The notes: a model not told the origin generated them from the letters alone. A DNA stretch of 64,000 bases from Verrucomicrobiota bacterium (GCA_019247695.1 JAFBAP010000084.1:81095-145094); one strand, 5' to 3'; positions 39,106-48,612 are shown, counted from the stretch's first letter. Numbers and translations: made by a program.

Positions 39106-40560
39106 ATGAATCAAAGAATCGATCGAAGCCGTAACTTCTTCACGGACCTCCTTCCGCACGCCATTGCACAGTGTCACAGCCGGTTCTGGTCTGGCTTAAG
39201 GGCTAAAGCCAGGTCGTTCCTTGGGTTAGTGGACCCATCCCCAGCAAACCAGGGTCGGCCGATGCGCATTTGCATGGTTACGTACTCCTACTACGAAAGC
39301 GACAACCGCGTGATTCGCTACGCAGAATCATTGGTGCAACGGGGGGATACGGTGGAGGTGCTTGCGCTGCGCCGCAGTCCGGAGACGGCGAAGGAAGAGG
39401 TCGTTTGCGGGGTCAAAGTGTTCAGGATCCAAGATCGGCTTGGGAAACGAGAGCAGTCGGGTTCATCGTTCCTGTGGCCGCTATTTCGCTTTTTGGCGGT
39501 ATCTTCGTGGTGGGTCATGCGCCGCCACCAGCGCCAACGGTATGACTTGCTGCACTTGCACAACCTTCCCGACTTCATCGTCTTTGCAGGGTGGTATCCA
39601 AAGCTCACGGGCGCCAAACTCATTCTGGATATTCACGATATCGTGCCCGAGTTCTTTGCAAGCAAGTTCGCGTTGTCCAGCGATTCTACGCTGGTACAGT
39701 GGCTGAAACTGGTGGAAAAGGCTTCAGCGGCGTTTGCTGATTACGTCATTCTCTCCAATCATTTGTGGCTGGAGAAATTCATTGCGAGGTCCGCAGAAAA
39801 GGAAAAATGCTCGGTCGTTATCAATCACGTGGACGCTGCCATCTTCCGAACTCGACCAACCTACGGACGCGGTAACCTCAAGAATCCCGTGGTGTTGTTT
39901 CCCGGCGGCCTTCAGTGGCATCAGGGACTGGATATCGCCATTCGCGCATTTGCGAACTTTCGTTCGCGAATTCCAGAGGCGGAATTTCACATCTACGGAG
40001 ACGGTATTATGAAGGCTCAACTCGTGGAGTTAGTAAACCGCCTCGATTTGCAAAACTCCGTTCGCTTTTTTGAGCCGGTGAGCCTCCGCGAGATCGCTGC
40101 GGTGATGGCCAAGGCCGACCTGGGTATTGTACCCAAGCGCGCGGATTCCTTCGGTAATGAAGCGTATAGCACGAAGATCATGGAATTCATGTCCGTAGGC
40201 GTGCCTTTGGTGGTGGCGGGCACAAAGGTTGACCGCTACTATTTCAATGACTCGGTCGTACGATTCTTTGAGCCAGGAAACGTCAACGCTTTGAGCGAAG
40301 CGATGTATGCCGTTTTGAGCGATTTCGATTCGCGGTGCGGAATGATCCACCGGGCATCCGAGTATGCGGTGCGCAATAGCTGGGCTAGCCGCAAGGCTGA
40401 ATATCTTACGCTCGTCGATGCGCTTTGCGAACGCAACACCCTGCGCGATCGATTGGTCCTTCGATCCCCGGCCGGGGCGAGTCTAACCCCGCCTCGCGCA
40501 GTCGCAGCCGCGAGTTCCCGGCAAAGTTCAATTTCAACCGCGATGACTAACGAGAGATAG
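39106..40560 (+). CDS. Glycosyltransferase family 4-like (GT-B fold)
   Basis: 484 residues; an internal ATG at 39262 (MRICMVTYSYYESDNRVIRY) matches where GT4 proteins usually begin, so the first 52 residues may be untranslated. N-lobe LHLHNLPDFIVFAGWYPKLT; C-lobe PVVLFPGGLQWHQGLDIAI, FHIYGDGIMKAQL, ADLGIVPKRADSFGNEAYSTKIMEF is the EX7E-like donor-binding stretch. Transfers a sugar onto a lipid- or polymer-linked acceptor. It is followed by a polysaccharide deacetylase, suggesting envelope polysaccharide work. Confidence 0.88.
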   Translation: MNQRIDRSRNFFTDLLPHAIAQCHSRFWSGLRAKARSFLGLVDPSPANQGRPMRICMVTYSYYESDNRVIRYAESLVQRGDTVEVLALRRSPETAKEEVVCGVKVFRIQDRLGKREQSGSSFLWPLFRFLAVSSWWVMRRHQRQRYDLLHLHNLPDFIVFAGWYPKLTGAKLILDIHDIVPEFFASKFALSSDSTLVQWLKLVEKASAAFADYVILSNHLWLEKFIARSAEKEKCSVVINHVDAAIFRTRPTYGRGNLKNPVVLFPGGLQWHQGLDIAIRAFANFRSRIPEAEFHIYGDGIMKAQLVELVNRLDLQNSVRFFEPVSLREIAAVMAKADLGIVPKRADSFGNEAYSTKIMEFMSVGVPLVVAGTKVDRYYFNDSVVRFFEPGNVNALSEAMYAVLSDFDSRCGMIHRASEYAVRNSWASRKAEYLTLVDALCERNTLRDRLVLRSPAGASLTPPRAVAAASSRQSSISTAMTNER

Positions 40561-40639
40561 CGATACTCACAGCGCACATCTCCGACTACCCCGAGATCGT
40601 CGCCGTCGATGCATCCTTCTAACCATCTAAACTTGGGCA

Positions 40640-41521
40640 ATGCGTACCGTGCGCCTTGATCGATGGCTGACGCTACGCTTGGCTCATCCCTTGCAGCGAG
40701 CGGATTTGGCGCGCACCATGGGCCGCCCTTTACCGATCTTGATGTATCACAGTATCTCCGATGATCTCGAGGACGGGATCCTTGCGTATTACCGCCTGGC
40801 GACCAGTCCGCGCTGCTTTGCGCAACAAATGGATTGGTTGGCTGAACTGGGGTACGTGGGCGTGGCGCTGGAAGGTTTGCTGGCACACCCACAGGAAAAT
40901 ACGCAGGGCAGGCGCCCCGTCGCGATAACGTTTGACGATGGGCTAAGCGACTTTTATACGACCGCCTGGCCTACGCTCCAGAAGCGGGGTTATGGTGCGA
41001 CCATGTACCTGCCGACGGCATTTGTTAGCAGTCACAGAAAAAGATGGAGAGGCAAGGCATGCCTAACCTGGAATGAGGTGCGCGAAATGCGCGCGCACGG
41101 GATTCAGTTCGGATCGCATACCTTGACTCATCCGGTCCTTTATGGTTTGCCGTTGCGTGAGATCGGGCGCGAGTTGACCGCATCAAAACAATCCCTTGAG
41201 CAGGAACTGGGAGAGGAAATCACAAGCTTCGCGTACCCGTATGCCTTCCCGCAAGAAGACCGGCGTTTTGCCGCGGCGATCAGGGCTCTGTTGAGCGAAC
41301 GGCGTTACCGAACTTGCGTCACTACGATGGTAGGTCGATCGAAGATAAATGATGATCTTTTTTCCCTAAGACGCCTGCCGATTAACTCGTGCGACGATAA
41401 ACAGCTGTTGAGAGCGAAGTTGGAAGGCGCCTACGACTGGGTGGGTTCTGCGCAGCATGCCTTCCGGTGGCTCAAGGGGTGGATGAATCAGGGACGTCGC
41501 CGGCGAAACGTCGACTGGTAA
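40640..41521 (+). CDS. Polysaccharide deacetylase (NodB/CE4 homology)
   Basis: 293 residues. CE4 motif 1 ITFDDGLSDF (about 95-104) supplies the catalytic base and metal Asp; motif 2 SHTLTHP gives the metal His pair; motif 3-like SFAYPYAFP follows. No signal peptide, so cytoplasmic or membrane-associated action. Likely removes acetyl groups from GlcNAc-type residues of a surface glycan or lipid-linked precursor. Paired with the glycosyltransferase 80 bp upstream. Confidence 0.87.
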   Translation: MRTVRLDRWLTLRLAHPLQRADLARTMGRPLPILMYHSISDDLEDGILAYYRLATSPRCFAQQMDWLAELGYVGVALEGLLAHPQENTQGRRPVAITFDDGLSDFYTTAWPTLQKRGYGATMYLPTAFVSSHRKRWRGKACLTWNEVREMRAHGIQFGSHTLTHPVLYGLPLREIGRELTASKQSLEQELGEEITSFAYPYAFPQEDRRFAAAIRALLSERRYRTCVTTMVGRSKINDDLFSLRRLPINSCDDKQLLRAKLEGAYDWVGSAQHAFRWLKGWMNQGRRRRNVDW

Positions 41522-42011
41522 ATACCCAAAAACGGGGCGCTCCGCAGCCGATTCATAAATCAGACGGCTCCCGCCGTCGACGTGTGCGGCGATCGCTGTC
41601 GCGTTACGCAGCTTGCGCTTGTCTCGATGGGCGGGTGGGGAATTCCCCGTCGCCTATCGCAATCGGTCCCGCGTTCCTTCGTTGACGTTTTATCCGGAGA
41701 TGGCCGACGGGTCGGTTAGCAAAATAACGCCCGCCGGGTCAACAGGATTTCTCAACTCTGAGAAGTTTAGAAGCCTCATAGTTTTCGGATTCTGCCGGAC
41801 ATTAGCATCAGCTGAACGGCAAACGACGGTTGCCGATCATCGAGCACTTCCGTAAAAGACCTATTACGGTAAGTTTAACCTGGGGCGGCCTCTCCGCCTG
41901 AGCGCGCTATAAGCATTGTAATGTTGTTCCCGATTTTTCCATCCCAGTGCACCGCCGGCCGAATCCGAGGGCCAGGAAGGTACGTCCAAGCACAGGCACG
42001 GTAAGAACGCC
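41522..42011. other. Spacer without recognised gene
   Basis: 490 bp. Short ORFs lack a family or binding site. Nothing repetitive recognised. Confidence 0.5.
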
Positions 42012-42902
42012 ATGGAAGCTGGGGACGGCACAACGGGGCGATCGAAACGATTCATCCGGATTGGCGAGGTAAGCCGGTTCAGTGAACTGGTCAGTGCCGG
42101 CCAACCCCTGCCCGTCGATGCGAATGGGACCGGCGAGGACAAACTGTCCGCCAAACAGGATCCTAAAGAGAAGCGGTTGGCTCAGATAGGCGTGTTTCGG
42201 GAGCGTGGCATCATCAGTGAGGAGTCTTTCCGCGCTCAGCGGCGGATGCAAGGGGATGGTTCCAGCCCGTCGATTGAAGCTTCCAACCCAGCCCCGGTGG
42301 TCCCCGGTCGCAAGAACCGCTGGCGGCGGATCGCGCTGGGCGTCGTCCTGCTGAACATCGCCGGACTGGGAGTGGCCGGATTCGGCGTCTTACAAGCGTT
42401 TCACCGCGGTGACGGCGCAGCTGCCACCACGGTTGGCACGCCGGCCGCTATGAAGGTTACCCCACTTCAAGACCCTGTTTATGCGCTCGGCAAGGCCTTT
42501 CGCCTCGGGCCATACACTTACACCGTCACCGGTCACCAGACTACCGCGACGCTCGACGAGGGCCGGTTCAGTCCCGTGAGCGCCAACCCGGGCGATGAGT
42601 ACTTCGTTGTAACCTTCTCGGTCCGCAACGACTCCGTCAAGCCCCGCGTCTTCTCGATCGATGGTTTCAAACTTCAAGACGCCAACGGCGCACTCTATGC
42701 AGCCTGCAGCCAAGGCGCCGCAGTCCCGCGGACGGAGCTCACCAAGGGCGACCTGCTGCTGACAGAAATTCAGCCGGCTGCCACGAAAATGTTGGCTGCT
42801 GCCTTCGAGGTCCCGGCTGCCTCCCTGGCGCCCCCGTTAAAGCTGCTCTTGTTCGAGCGGGACCTTTTGGGCACTCACGAAGCCACCGTCTACCTGCCCT
42901 AG
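42012..42902 (+). CDS. Membrane-anchored SHOCT + DUF4352-like protein (paralogue of 23995)
   Basis: 296 residues. A SHOCT-like segment KRLAQIGVFRERGIISEESF (about 56-75) precedes a membrane helix IALGVVLLNIAGLGVAGFGV (about 104-123) and an Ig-like domain from 158: YTYTVTGHQT, YFVVTFSVRNDSVKPRVFS, EIQPAATKMLAAAFEVP. Domain order and many residues match the 23995 gene 18 kb away. Function unknown; probably a duplicated envelope protein. Confidence 0.78.
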   Translation: MEAGDGTTGRSKRFIRIGEVSRFSELVSAGQPLPVDANGTGEDKLSAKQDPKEKRLAQIGVFRERGIISEESFRAQRRMQGDGSSPSIEASNPAPVVPGRKNRWRRIALGVVLLNIAGLGVAGFGVLQAFHRGDGAAATTVGTPAAMKVTPLQDPVYALGKAFRLGPYTYTVTGHQTTATLDEGRFSPVSANPGDEYFVVTFSVRNDSVKPRVFSIDGFKLQDANGALYAACSQGAAVPRTELTKGDLLLTEIQPAATKMLAAAFEVPAASLAPPLKLLLFERDLLGTHEATVYLP

Positions 42903-43092
42903 GAGTTGCTCACTGCCGGGCCGAAGCCCGCCGCGGCCGAGCACATCGTCCAGCAAAACCGGCCCCCACGGCGGACGGCGCCTCGGGTGAATCCTCCCGT
43001 ACCGATGGACCGCCGACCGGCCGGTCAGGGCGTTTCTCGGGTTGGCGGTGCGTTACGGCCGCGCTTGACAAGCGAACGTCGCGGTGCTCAAT

Positions 43093-43122
43093 ATAACCGG
43101 ACGGTTAATTAACCATTTGGTT
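43093..43122 (+). promoter_or_regulatory. Palindromic operator upstream of the ArsR-type repressor
   Basis: Overlapping inverted repeats of the half site AACC/GGTT: taacc-ggac-ggtta (43094-43107), ggttaattaacc (43103-43114, perfect) and aacca-tt-tggtt (43111-43122). The block ends ten bases before ATG 43132. ArsR-family repressors usually bind such repeats and autoregulate. Confidence 0.6.
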
Positions 43123-43131
43123 TAATACCCC

Positions 43132-43527
43132 ATGCCCCACGATCGCCTCAGCCACACCTTCGCCGCCCTGGCCGATCCCACCCGGCGTGCCATCCTTGCG
43201 CGGCTCGCCGCAGGTAAAACCTCGGTAAAGGAACTCGCTGCCCCTTTCGAAATGAGTCTTCCGGCCATTTCCAAGCACCTCAAAGTGCTGGAGCGCAGCG
43301 GCCTCATCGCACGCGGACGAGAGGCCCAGTCGCGCCCCTGCCGGCTCGAGGCTGAACCGCTCAAGGAAGCCGTGGACTGGCTCGAACGTTACCGGCGCTT
43401 CTGGGAAGAGGGCCTCGACCGCCTGGATAACTACCTGCGGGAATTGCAAGCAAAGGAAAAAAGCTCACCACCAAAACCACCAGCACGCAAACCGACACAC
43501 CAGTATGACCGCAAAGGAAGAAAATAA
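43132..43527 (+). CDS. ArsR-family winged-helix transcriptional regulator
   Basis: 131 residues. HTH: FAALADPTRRAILARLAAG, VKELAAPFEMSLPAISKHLK, VLERSGLIARGREAQSRPC. It belongs to the subgroup that accompanies AHSA1/SRPBCC genes and lacks the metal-binding CVC box of ArsR/SmtB sensors; the only Cys is in RPCRLEAE. The effector is unknown. It overlaps the AHSA1-type gene by 23 bp, and the operator block just upstream suggests autoregulation. Confidence 0.92.
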   Translation: MPHDRLSHTFAALADPTRRAILARLAAGKTSVKELAAPFEMSLPAISKHLKVLERSGLIARGREAQSRPCRLEAEPLKEAVDWLERYRRFWEEGLDRLDNYLRELQAKEKSSPPKPPARKPTHQYDRKGRK

Positions 43528-43999
43528 CCCCACTCAGCAACGTGACGACCGGGTTCTCGTGCTCACGCGCGTCTTTGACGCGCCGCGAAGCCTCGTTTTT
43601 GAAGCATGGACGACCAAAGAACATCTTGATCAATGGTGCGCACCGCGCGGGTTCACCATCCCCTGGTCAGAGGGCGACTTGCGACCGGGCGGTCCCTGGC
43701 GATCCTGTCTGCGCGCCCCCGACGGAACCGAGTACCGCCTCCGCGGAACTTACCGGGAAATCGTCCGGGATGAACTGCTGGTCTTTACCCATGCCTGGGA
43801 AGAAGACGACGGTACGCTGAGCCCTGAGACCATCGTGACCGTGCGGTTCGCGGAAGAAAACGGAAAGACCCGGCTGACGTTCGAACAGGGACCATTCAGG
43901 TCGGTCGAAGCGCGCGATGGCCATCAGGGCGGCTGGACCGAATGCCTGGAACGCCTCGCGGAGCACGTCGCAAATCTCCAGACCAGGTCCGCATCCTAG
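43505..43999 (+). CDS. SRPBCC protein, AHSA1/ATPase-activator-like
   Basis: 164 residues with the START-like pattern of this family: LVLTRVFDAPRSLVFEAWT, HLDQWCAPRGFTIP, LRPGGPWR, GTYREIVRDELLVFTHAW and DGHQGGWTECLERLAEHV. Often encoded with an ArsR-like regulator as here. Cytoplasmic; ligand unknown. Translation is coupled to the regulator gene. Confidence 0.9.
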   Translation: MTAKEENNPTQQRDDRVLVLTRVFDAPRSLVFEAWTTKEHLDQWCAPRGFTIPWSEGDLRPGGPWRSCLRAPDGTEYRLRGTYREIVRDELLVFTHAWEEDDGTLSPETIVTVRFAEENGKTRLTFEQGPFRSVEARDGHQGGWTECLERLAEHVANLQTRSAS

Positions 44000-44093
44000 C
44001 TGGAGGGAGCAAAGCGGCGGTTCTCGAAGACGGGAAAGCACCTGGCTTGTTTGGGTATGATGAACCTTGAACGGCTTGAACCCGGATGTCGGG

Positions 44094-44567
44094 CTATGCA
44101 CCCTTCGATGGAAACCACTTCTTAACTGCGAGCGTCCGGTAATTGAAAATCTCATTGAGCTGCCTTCGGACCACCAGGGCGTGCGCGGGTTCGCTTAGCC
44201 GTCCGCAAGGCAGCTTGTACGTGACGCGGTCCTCCAGTTCGACGCTGCCGGGACCGGCGTCGCGGAACCAATGCTCGTGGTGCCAGAGCGCATACGGTCC
44301 GATCCGCTGCTCGTCCGAGAAGTAGTGGCCCTCAGTGACGTGCGTGATTTCCGTCAGCCAGACCATCGGAATGCCCAACAACGGGCGCACCCGGTATTGG
44401 ATCATCAGCCCCGCGTAGATGCGCTCCGGCAAGTCCGGCGTCACGATTTGGAAACCGAGCTTCGGCGGCGTGATCCGGGCGAGGTTGCGCGGATCGGAGA
44501 AAAATTGCCATGCCTCGTCGCGGGTAATGGCGAGCGCCTGTTTACGGTGCAGCACGTGGATGGGCAT
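44094..44567 (-). CDS. SRPBCC-fold protein (YfjG/CoxG-like)
   Basis: 157 residues, single domain: LAITRDEAWQFFSDPRNLARI, IQYRVRPLLGIPMVWLTEIT, DRVTYKLPCGRLSEP. The PxxxxxxFxxxRNLxxIxP pattern is that of the SRPBCC subgroup often annotated as 'cell division inhibitor' or ligand-binding protein. Convergent with the AHSA1 gene. Confidence 0.85.
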   Translation of the reverse strand: MPIHVLHRKQALAITRDEAWQFFSDPRNLARITPPKLGFQIVTPDLPERIYAGLMIQYRVRPLLGIPMVWLTEITHVTEGHYFSDEQRIGPYALWHHEHWFRDAGPGSVELEDRVTYKLPCGRLSEPAHALVVRRQLNEIFNYRTLAVKKWFPSKGA

Positions 44568-44751
44568 ATGCGAGGGTTACGGACGAGGGCGGGGGATTGG
44601 GCGCACGGGGCGCACCGGAACCACCTTGCGCCCGTCCCGCCACGGGAGTCGCCCCGTCGTTGCTTGTGGCGAGCGGTGGATCATTGTTGACTCCGCACAG
44701 ATTTTGAGTGTCGTTTCTCCGAAACGGTTCATTTGTCCGGAGCAAGTACTT

Positions 44752-44844
44752 ATGTTCGAACTTCCAATTGTCCTGATGACCGTGCTGGCCGTCTCCTGCA
44801 TCACCGCATTCCTCGTCTGGGTCCTTTCACGATCGCAAAGGTGA
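44752..44844 (+). CDS. Possible 30-residue single-span membrane peptide
   Basis: MFELPIVLMTVLAVSCITAF continues to LVWVLSRSQR; one hydrophobic helix with a basic end, the shape of small regulatory membrane proteins. GGAG lies 11 bases before the ATG, rather far. Could be chance. Confidence 0.35.
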   Translation: MFELPIVLMTVLAVSCITAFLVWVLSRSQR

Positions 44845-45184
44845 AAGTTCCTCTTGGGCCAAACGGCGCCTTCAAGATGTCGATGTCGCACTCGCTCCGA
44901 GAGGTGCCAGTCCCTGCCTCACATGCCGTTTGAGACCGGGCAAGCGGTGCCGGAGGCCGGATCAGGTCTGGAAGGCACGCCGGCGCTCCCGGTCAATCGT
45001 AACCTGTAAAGGGCGCTTCTCGATGGGCTCCGGAACCAGGTCGACCGGAGCGCCGAGGAGTTCGCATAATTGCCGCTCAAGAGCGGCGACCCGGAAAAGG
45101 TCCATTCGGGCCGCCGGTTCGAACTCCGCTGCCAATCGATGTCACTGTGTTCCGGCACGACACCGCCCGGGAGTGCGCGGCGGA

Positions 45185-45340
45185 TGATGGCCCCGTGTGA
45201 CCGAACTCCGAACTCTTTTCCCATTTCCCCGCCGTGGCCGCTGTGGCTCGCCGTGTTCGCCGTGTGAACTCTTACGTTGTGCCCGCCACACCGGCTGCGG
45301 CCGCCGTGTGACCGTGTGAACTCTTCGGTCGCGATAGTGT
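45185..45340. repeat. Third copy of 'cgccgtgttcgccgtgtgaactct' type repeats
   Basis: 'gtgaccgaactccgaactct', 'gccgtggccgctgtggctcg' and 'ccgtgttcgccgtgtgaact', with a second 'gtgtgaactctt' after a GC-rich stretch. Reverse-complement matches to the 17.2-17.4 kb block. No gene. Confidence 0.65.
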
Positions 45341-45751
45341 TTAGAAGTGGAACCAGGGATTCTCGCGCATTGACTGAACGCACTCGGTGAATGGCTGCGG
45401 TCGCGGCTCGATGCAAATCCACTGGTCGTTATGCCGGCGTGCCCAGAGGCTCCAGCGGTCCTGGTCGAAATATCCGAGCCGGGCAAACGCGTGCTCGAAA
45501 AATGGCGAAAGGGCGTTCGGACCGGGGCAGGCGAACTTTGCGTAAAATCGCAGGTACGATCCGCTAAAGGCCGCTCGGAAATCGACAACGTAGTTGAACG
45601 GGTAACCCTTTGGCGGCGGTTGGACGAACGTAGGCCGGTAAAACTCGGCGATAAACTTCCCGGCTTCTGCTACCCACCGATCCTTCTGCCACTTCTGCAG
45701 TTTGCATTTCGGGGGAATGCCTGTGAATGTCCAAATGTACCTCGACGGCAT
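45341..45751 (-). CDS. Conserved protein of unknown function
   Basis: 136 residues, no signal. Conserved-looking start RYIWTFTGIPPKCKLQKWQK and middle VDFRAAFSGSYLRFYAKFACPGPNALSPFF and GYFDQDRWSLWARRHNDQW. I recognise this pattern as an uncharacterised family of ~130-residue proteins found in many Proteobacteria; no function is known to me. Confidence 0.7.
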   Translation of the reverse strand: MPSRYIWTFTGIPPKCKLQKWQKDRWVAEAGKFIAEFYRPTFVQPPPKGYPFNYVVDFRAAFSGSYLRFYAKFACPGPNALSPFFEHAFARLGYFDQDRWSLWARRHNDQWICIEPRPQPFTECVQSMRENPWFHF

Positions 45752-45877
45752 GGAGTTTCTCCGCTGGTTACGCTTAGCTCATTGGCCTGCCGCTGCCATA
45801 ACTCTTTGCACGTTGCAGCCCAATGCAGGCTGCATTCTGTTGGCGTCCGCTCACTCGCACAGGCACGTACTCTTAAC

Positions 45878-46324
45878 ATGGGACACATCTCGAAAAGCAT
45901 CGAAGTCAATGCCCCGCTTCAAACCGTGTACAACCAATGGACGCAGTTTGAAGAGTTTCCCAAATTTATGGAAGGGGTGGAAGAAGTGCGCCAGATTACG
46001 GATAAAAAGCTGTTTTGGCGCGCCAAAATTGGTGGCCATGTAAAAGAATGGCAGGCTGACATCATCAGCCAGGAACCCGACCAGCGGATCTCATGGCGCA
46101 GCGTGGAAGGTACCGAGAATTCCGGGACGGTTTCCTTCGAGCGTGTGGACGCGAATAAAACGCGCGTCACTCTGGAGCTGAATTATGAGCCGGAGGGTGC
46201 CGTCGAAAAGGTCGGTGACGCTCTCGGGGCGGCAGGCCGTCGCGTGGAAGGCGACCTCAAACGCTTCAAAGAATTCATCGAGCAACGCGGACAGGAAACC
46301 GGTGCTTACCGGCGTACTATCTGA
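45878..46324 (+). CDS. SRPBCC-family protein (polyketide cyclase/dehydrase-like)
   Basis: 148 residues from ATG 45878 (the long open frame upstream is not coding in this frame). GHISKSIEVNAPLQTVYNQW, FEEFPKFMEGVEEVRQI, then VTLELNYEPEGAVEKVGDAL. START-fold lipid or aromatic-ligand binder. The C-terminal helix RFKEFIEQRGQETGAYR is typical of the CoxG/YfbL-like group. Confidence 0.9.
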   Translation: MGHISKSIEVNAPLQTVYNQWTQFEEFPKFMEGVEEVRQITDKKLFWRAKIGGHVKEWQADIISQEPDQRISWRSVEGTENSGTVSFERVDANKTRVTLELNYEPEGAVEKVGDALGAAGRRVEGDLKRFKEFIEQRGQETGAYRRTI

Positions 46325-46462
46325 GCGTTTCCGGAGCAGCGCCTCCGCCGGCGGGCCGGCGTCCCACCCTTGCGTGGGCGCCGTAGCCGCCAGTCCGATT
46401 TTTATGGACGACGAGCGCTTGCAGGCACCCGGCGTTTGCTTCGGCGGCGAATCCTTTCAGGA

Positions 46463-46912
46463 ATGGATTTCTCACCTTGCTTACGCATTTTGGCGTCCGG
46501 ATGCCTATCTCTGCTGGGGATAAATGCATGCGACGCAATGCTTCTGCCGCGGGTCACCGCCACGGCCGGCAACCCTCATCACTTCCGTGCGAACCTTTTT
46601 GGCCTCCCGGGGGACCTCAAACAACGTCAGGCGGCATTTTTGCGGCGTCTGCGTGCGGCAGATCCGCAACACCAGACGATCGAGCGCGCGGTGTTCAACC
46701 AACAAAACGAGCTAGGGTTGATCCTCAATCGCAGCGTCGAACTGGATAAGATCCCGGCCCTGATGCGTTCCGTCCTTACCCAGATGGCGCGCGCCTTTCC
46801 CGGCCAGGATTTAACCGTGCTCGCCTATACCCCTTCCAACCCGCCGCGCACGATCGGCACCGCCCGACTTAATGCGCGTACCCGCGACATGACTTACACG
46901 CCCGCCCGTTAA
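46463..46912 (+). CDS. Conserved small protein, probably exported
   Basis: 149 residues from ATG 46463 (TTCAGGA just upstream). A possible signal peptide, CLRILASGCLSLLGINACDA, precedes a charged helical part DLKQRQAAFLRRLRAADPQHQ and a C-terminal NPPRTIGTARLNARTRDMTY that resembles a known uncharacterised family. Function unknown. Confidence 0.55.
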   Translation: MDFSPCLRILASGCLSLLGINACDAMLLPRVTATAGNPHHFRANLFGLPGDLKQRQAAFLRRLRAADPQHQTIERAVFNQQNELGLILNRSVELDKIPALMRSVLTQMARAFPGQDLTVLAYTPSNPPRTIGTARLNARTRDMTYTPAR

Positions 46913-46977
46913 ACGCTAAACGGGCGGTTTCGGTTCAATTTTGATCGATAATCCCCCTCTTACCACTTCTTACCATT

Positions 46978-47475
46978 ATGCCAGGAACTGTTGATGATTT
47001 CATGAGCCGCTTCGGCGGCGAAGGCACGATCGATGATCAGCAAGCGCAGCAATATCACGATCGATTTGTCTCTAACAATCCCGACGACCAATCTTTCGAT
47101 AGCCAAACCTACCACCAGAGCGCGACGGAATACCTCGGCAAGTTGCCGGATGACCAGTTTCAGCAGGCCGCACAGAATGCGTATAACCAGGCTGCGCCGC
47201 AGCAACGCCAGGGATTGCTTGGAGGCCTGCTCGGCGCGCTGGGTGGCCGTCAAGGAAACGTCGCCAGCCAACTCGGTCTCGGCACAACCGATCCCAGCCA
47301 GATGAGCGCGCAGGACGCCGCGCGGCTGATGGACTATGTGCGCCGGGAGCACCCGGACGTCATGCGCCAGACGGTTCAGGATCAACCTTGGTTCCTGAAG
47401 GCCATGGGGCACCCGGTACTTATGGGTGTCCTGGCGATGGCCGCTTCGAAACTCTTCAGCGGCCGGCGAGGGTAA
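46978..47475 (+). CDS. Small helical protein of unknown function
   Basis: 165 residues rich in Q, D and N with regular helical stretches (AQQYHDRFVSNNPDDQSFDSQ; AQNAYNQAAPQQRQGLLGG) and a hydrophobic C-terminus (GHPVLMGVLAMAASKLFSG) that could be membrane-associated. Related proteins occur in Verrucomicrobiota and Acidobacteriota to my knowledge; no function. Confidence 0.6.
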   Translation: MPGTVDDFMSRFGGEGTIDDQQAQQYHDRFVSNNPDDQSFDSQTYHQSATEYLGKLPDDQFQQAAQNAYNQAAPQQRQGLLGGLLGALGGRQGNVASQLGLGTTDPSQMSAQDAARLMDYVRREHPDVMRQTVQDQPWFLKAMGHPVLMGVLAMAASKLFSGRRG

Positions 47476-47622
47476 GCTGGAAACGCCGCGGGTAAGTCTG
47501 CGTTTTGGACCGGTATAGCGCCATCGCGCTGGCGATGGCCGTGTGTTGCCGTCAGGCGTCGTTTCCGCAGTGTCCGCTAATCGGGGGCGGACACTGCTCG
47601 CCCGCGGCACGCGCCACCGTCT

Positions 47623-48612
47623 CTATCCGGCCGCCTTCCAGTTGTAGCTCCGGTACTCGGCCCGCGCGGTCCCGTCCGGGTAGAGGTCGAGGACCGTAAA
47701 GCCTTCGGGACAACCGTTCTGGCTTCCTTTCCACCAGTTACCGCAAATGGCGCCGCCCGTCAGGTACCGGACGCCGTCAACTTGGATTTCCTCCAGGTGA
47801 TGCAAGTGACCCGCCAGAACGAGCTTCACGTCCGCCTTTGTCTCGACCAGGACGCGGTGCAGCTCCCGGGCGTTGGCCAGAACCAGGGAGGCCGGTGTTT
47901 CTAACCGTGTACCCACCACCTCGACGGCGCCGGTGATGCTCAGGCTGGGTAGAACCGATACGGGAGGAATGTGGGTGCAGATAACCGTCGGCGCCTGCGG
48001 ATGCGCCTCCAGTTCACTGCGCAGAAACGAGAGCTCCTGGGCTCCAAACGCACCTATGTAGGAACCATCCGGCTCAGGGGTGACGTCGTCCACGATGATG
48101 AATCGCCATCCTCCCTTTTCGAAGGCATAGGAGAGGCGTTCCAGGCCGAGGCGCGACCGAAACAGCCCTTTGCCGAACCTCGGATCCTCACGATCGAGGG
48201 CCCGGTTTTTCGTGCCCGCCAAGTCGTGGTTGCCGAAAGCGAAAAACGTCGGCAGATCGGTGTGCGCGCGCCAGAGCGTCAGAAAACGATCCAGCAGACG
48301 TTCCGCCGACGGAAAATCCAGTTCTGGGGTTTCGTGGGTGAGGTCCCCGCCGAAAAGGATAAAATCCGGTTCCGGCCTGAGTTCCCTGACCGCTTCAAGG
48401 CAGGCTGCCAACCCTTGCTCGGAGCGCAGGGCGTCGTCCACCATCAGGTGCGCATCGGTGGCGAACAGGACGCGCAGCGCCGGCGCGCCGCCTGGCGTCG
48501 CGGTTTGCGCACCCGAACCTCTGAGGCCGGATGCCATTCCGCCGGCGATCAGGGCCGTACGGACGAGAAAACCGCGACGTGAAACTCGAAAGATTTTAGT
48601 GGGACTGCTCAT
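47623..48612 (-). CDS. Tat-exported metallophosphoesterase
   Basis: 329 residues. SRRGFLVRTALIAGG at about 10-24 is a twin-arginine signal. Calcineurin-like motifs in order: ATDAHLMVDD, FGGDLTHE, FGNHDLAGT, VICTHIPP and LAGHLHHLE, giving both metal sites. Hydrolyses an unknown phosphate ester in the periplasm. It is downstream of the ECF sigma gene on the same strand (43 bp gap), so the two may form a unit. Confidence 0.92.
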   Translation of the reverse strand: MSSPTKIFRVSRRGFLVRTALIAGGMASGLRGSGAQTATPGGAPALRVLFATDAHLMVDDALRSEQGLAACLEAVRELRPEPDFILFGGDLTHETPELDFPSAERLLDRFLTLWRAHTDLPTFFAFGNHDLAGTKNRALDREDPRFGKGLFRSRLGLERLSYAFEKGGWRFIIVDDVTPEPDGSYIGAFGAQELSFLRSELEAHPQAPTVICTHIPPVSVLPSLSITGAVEVVGTRLETPASLVLANARELHRVLVETKADVKLVLAGHLHHLEEIQVDGVRYLTGGAICGNWWKGSQNGCPEGFTVLDLYPDGTARAEYRSYNWKAAG

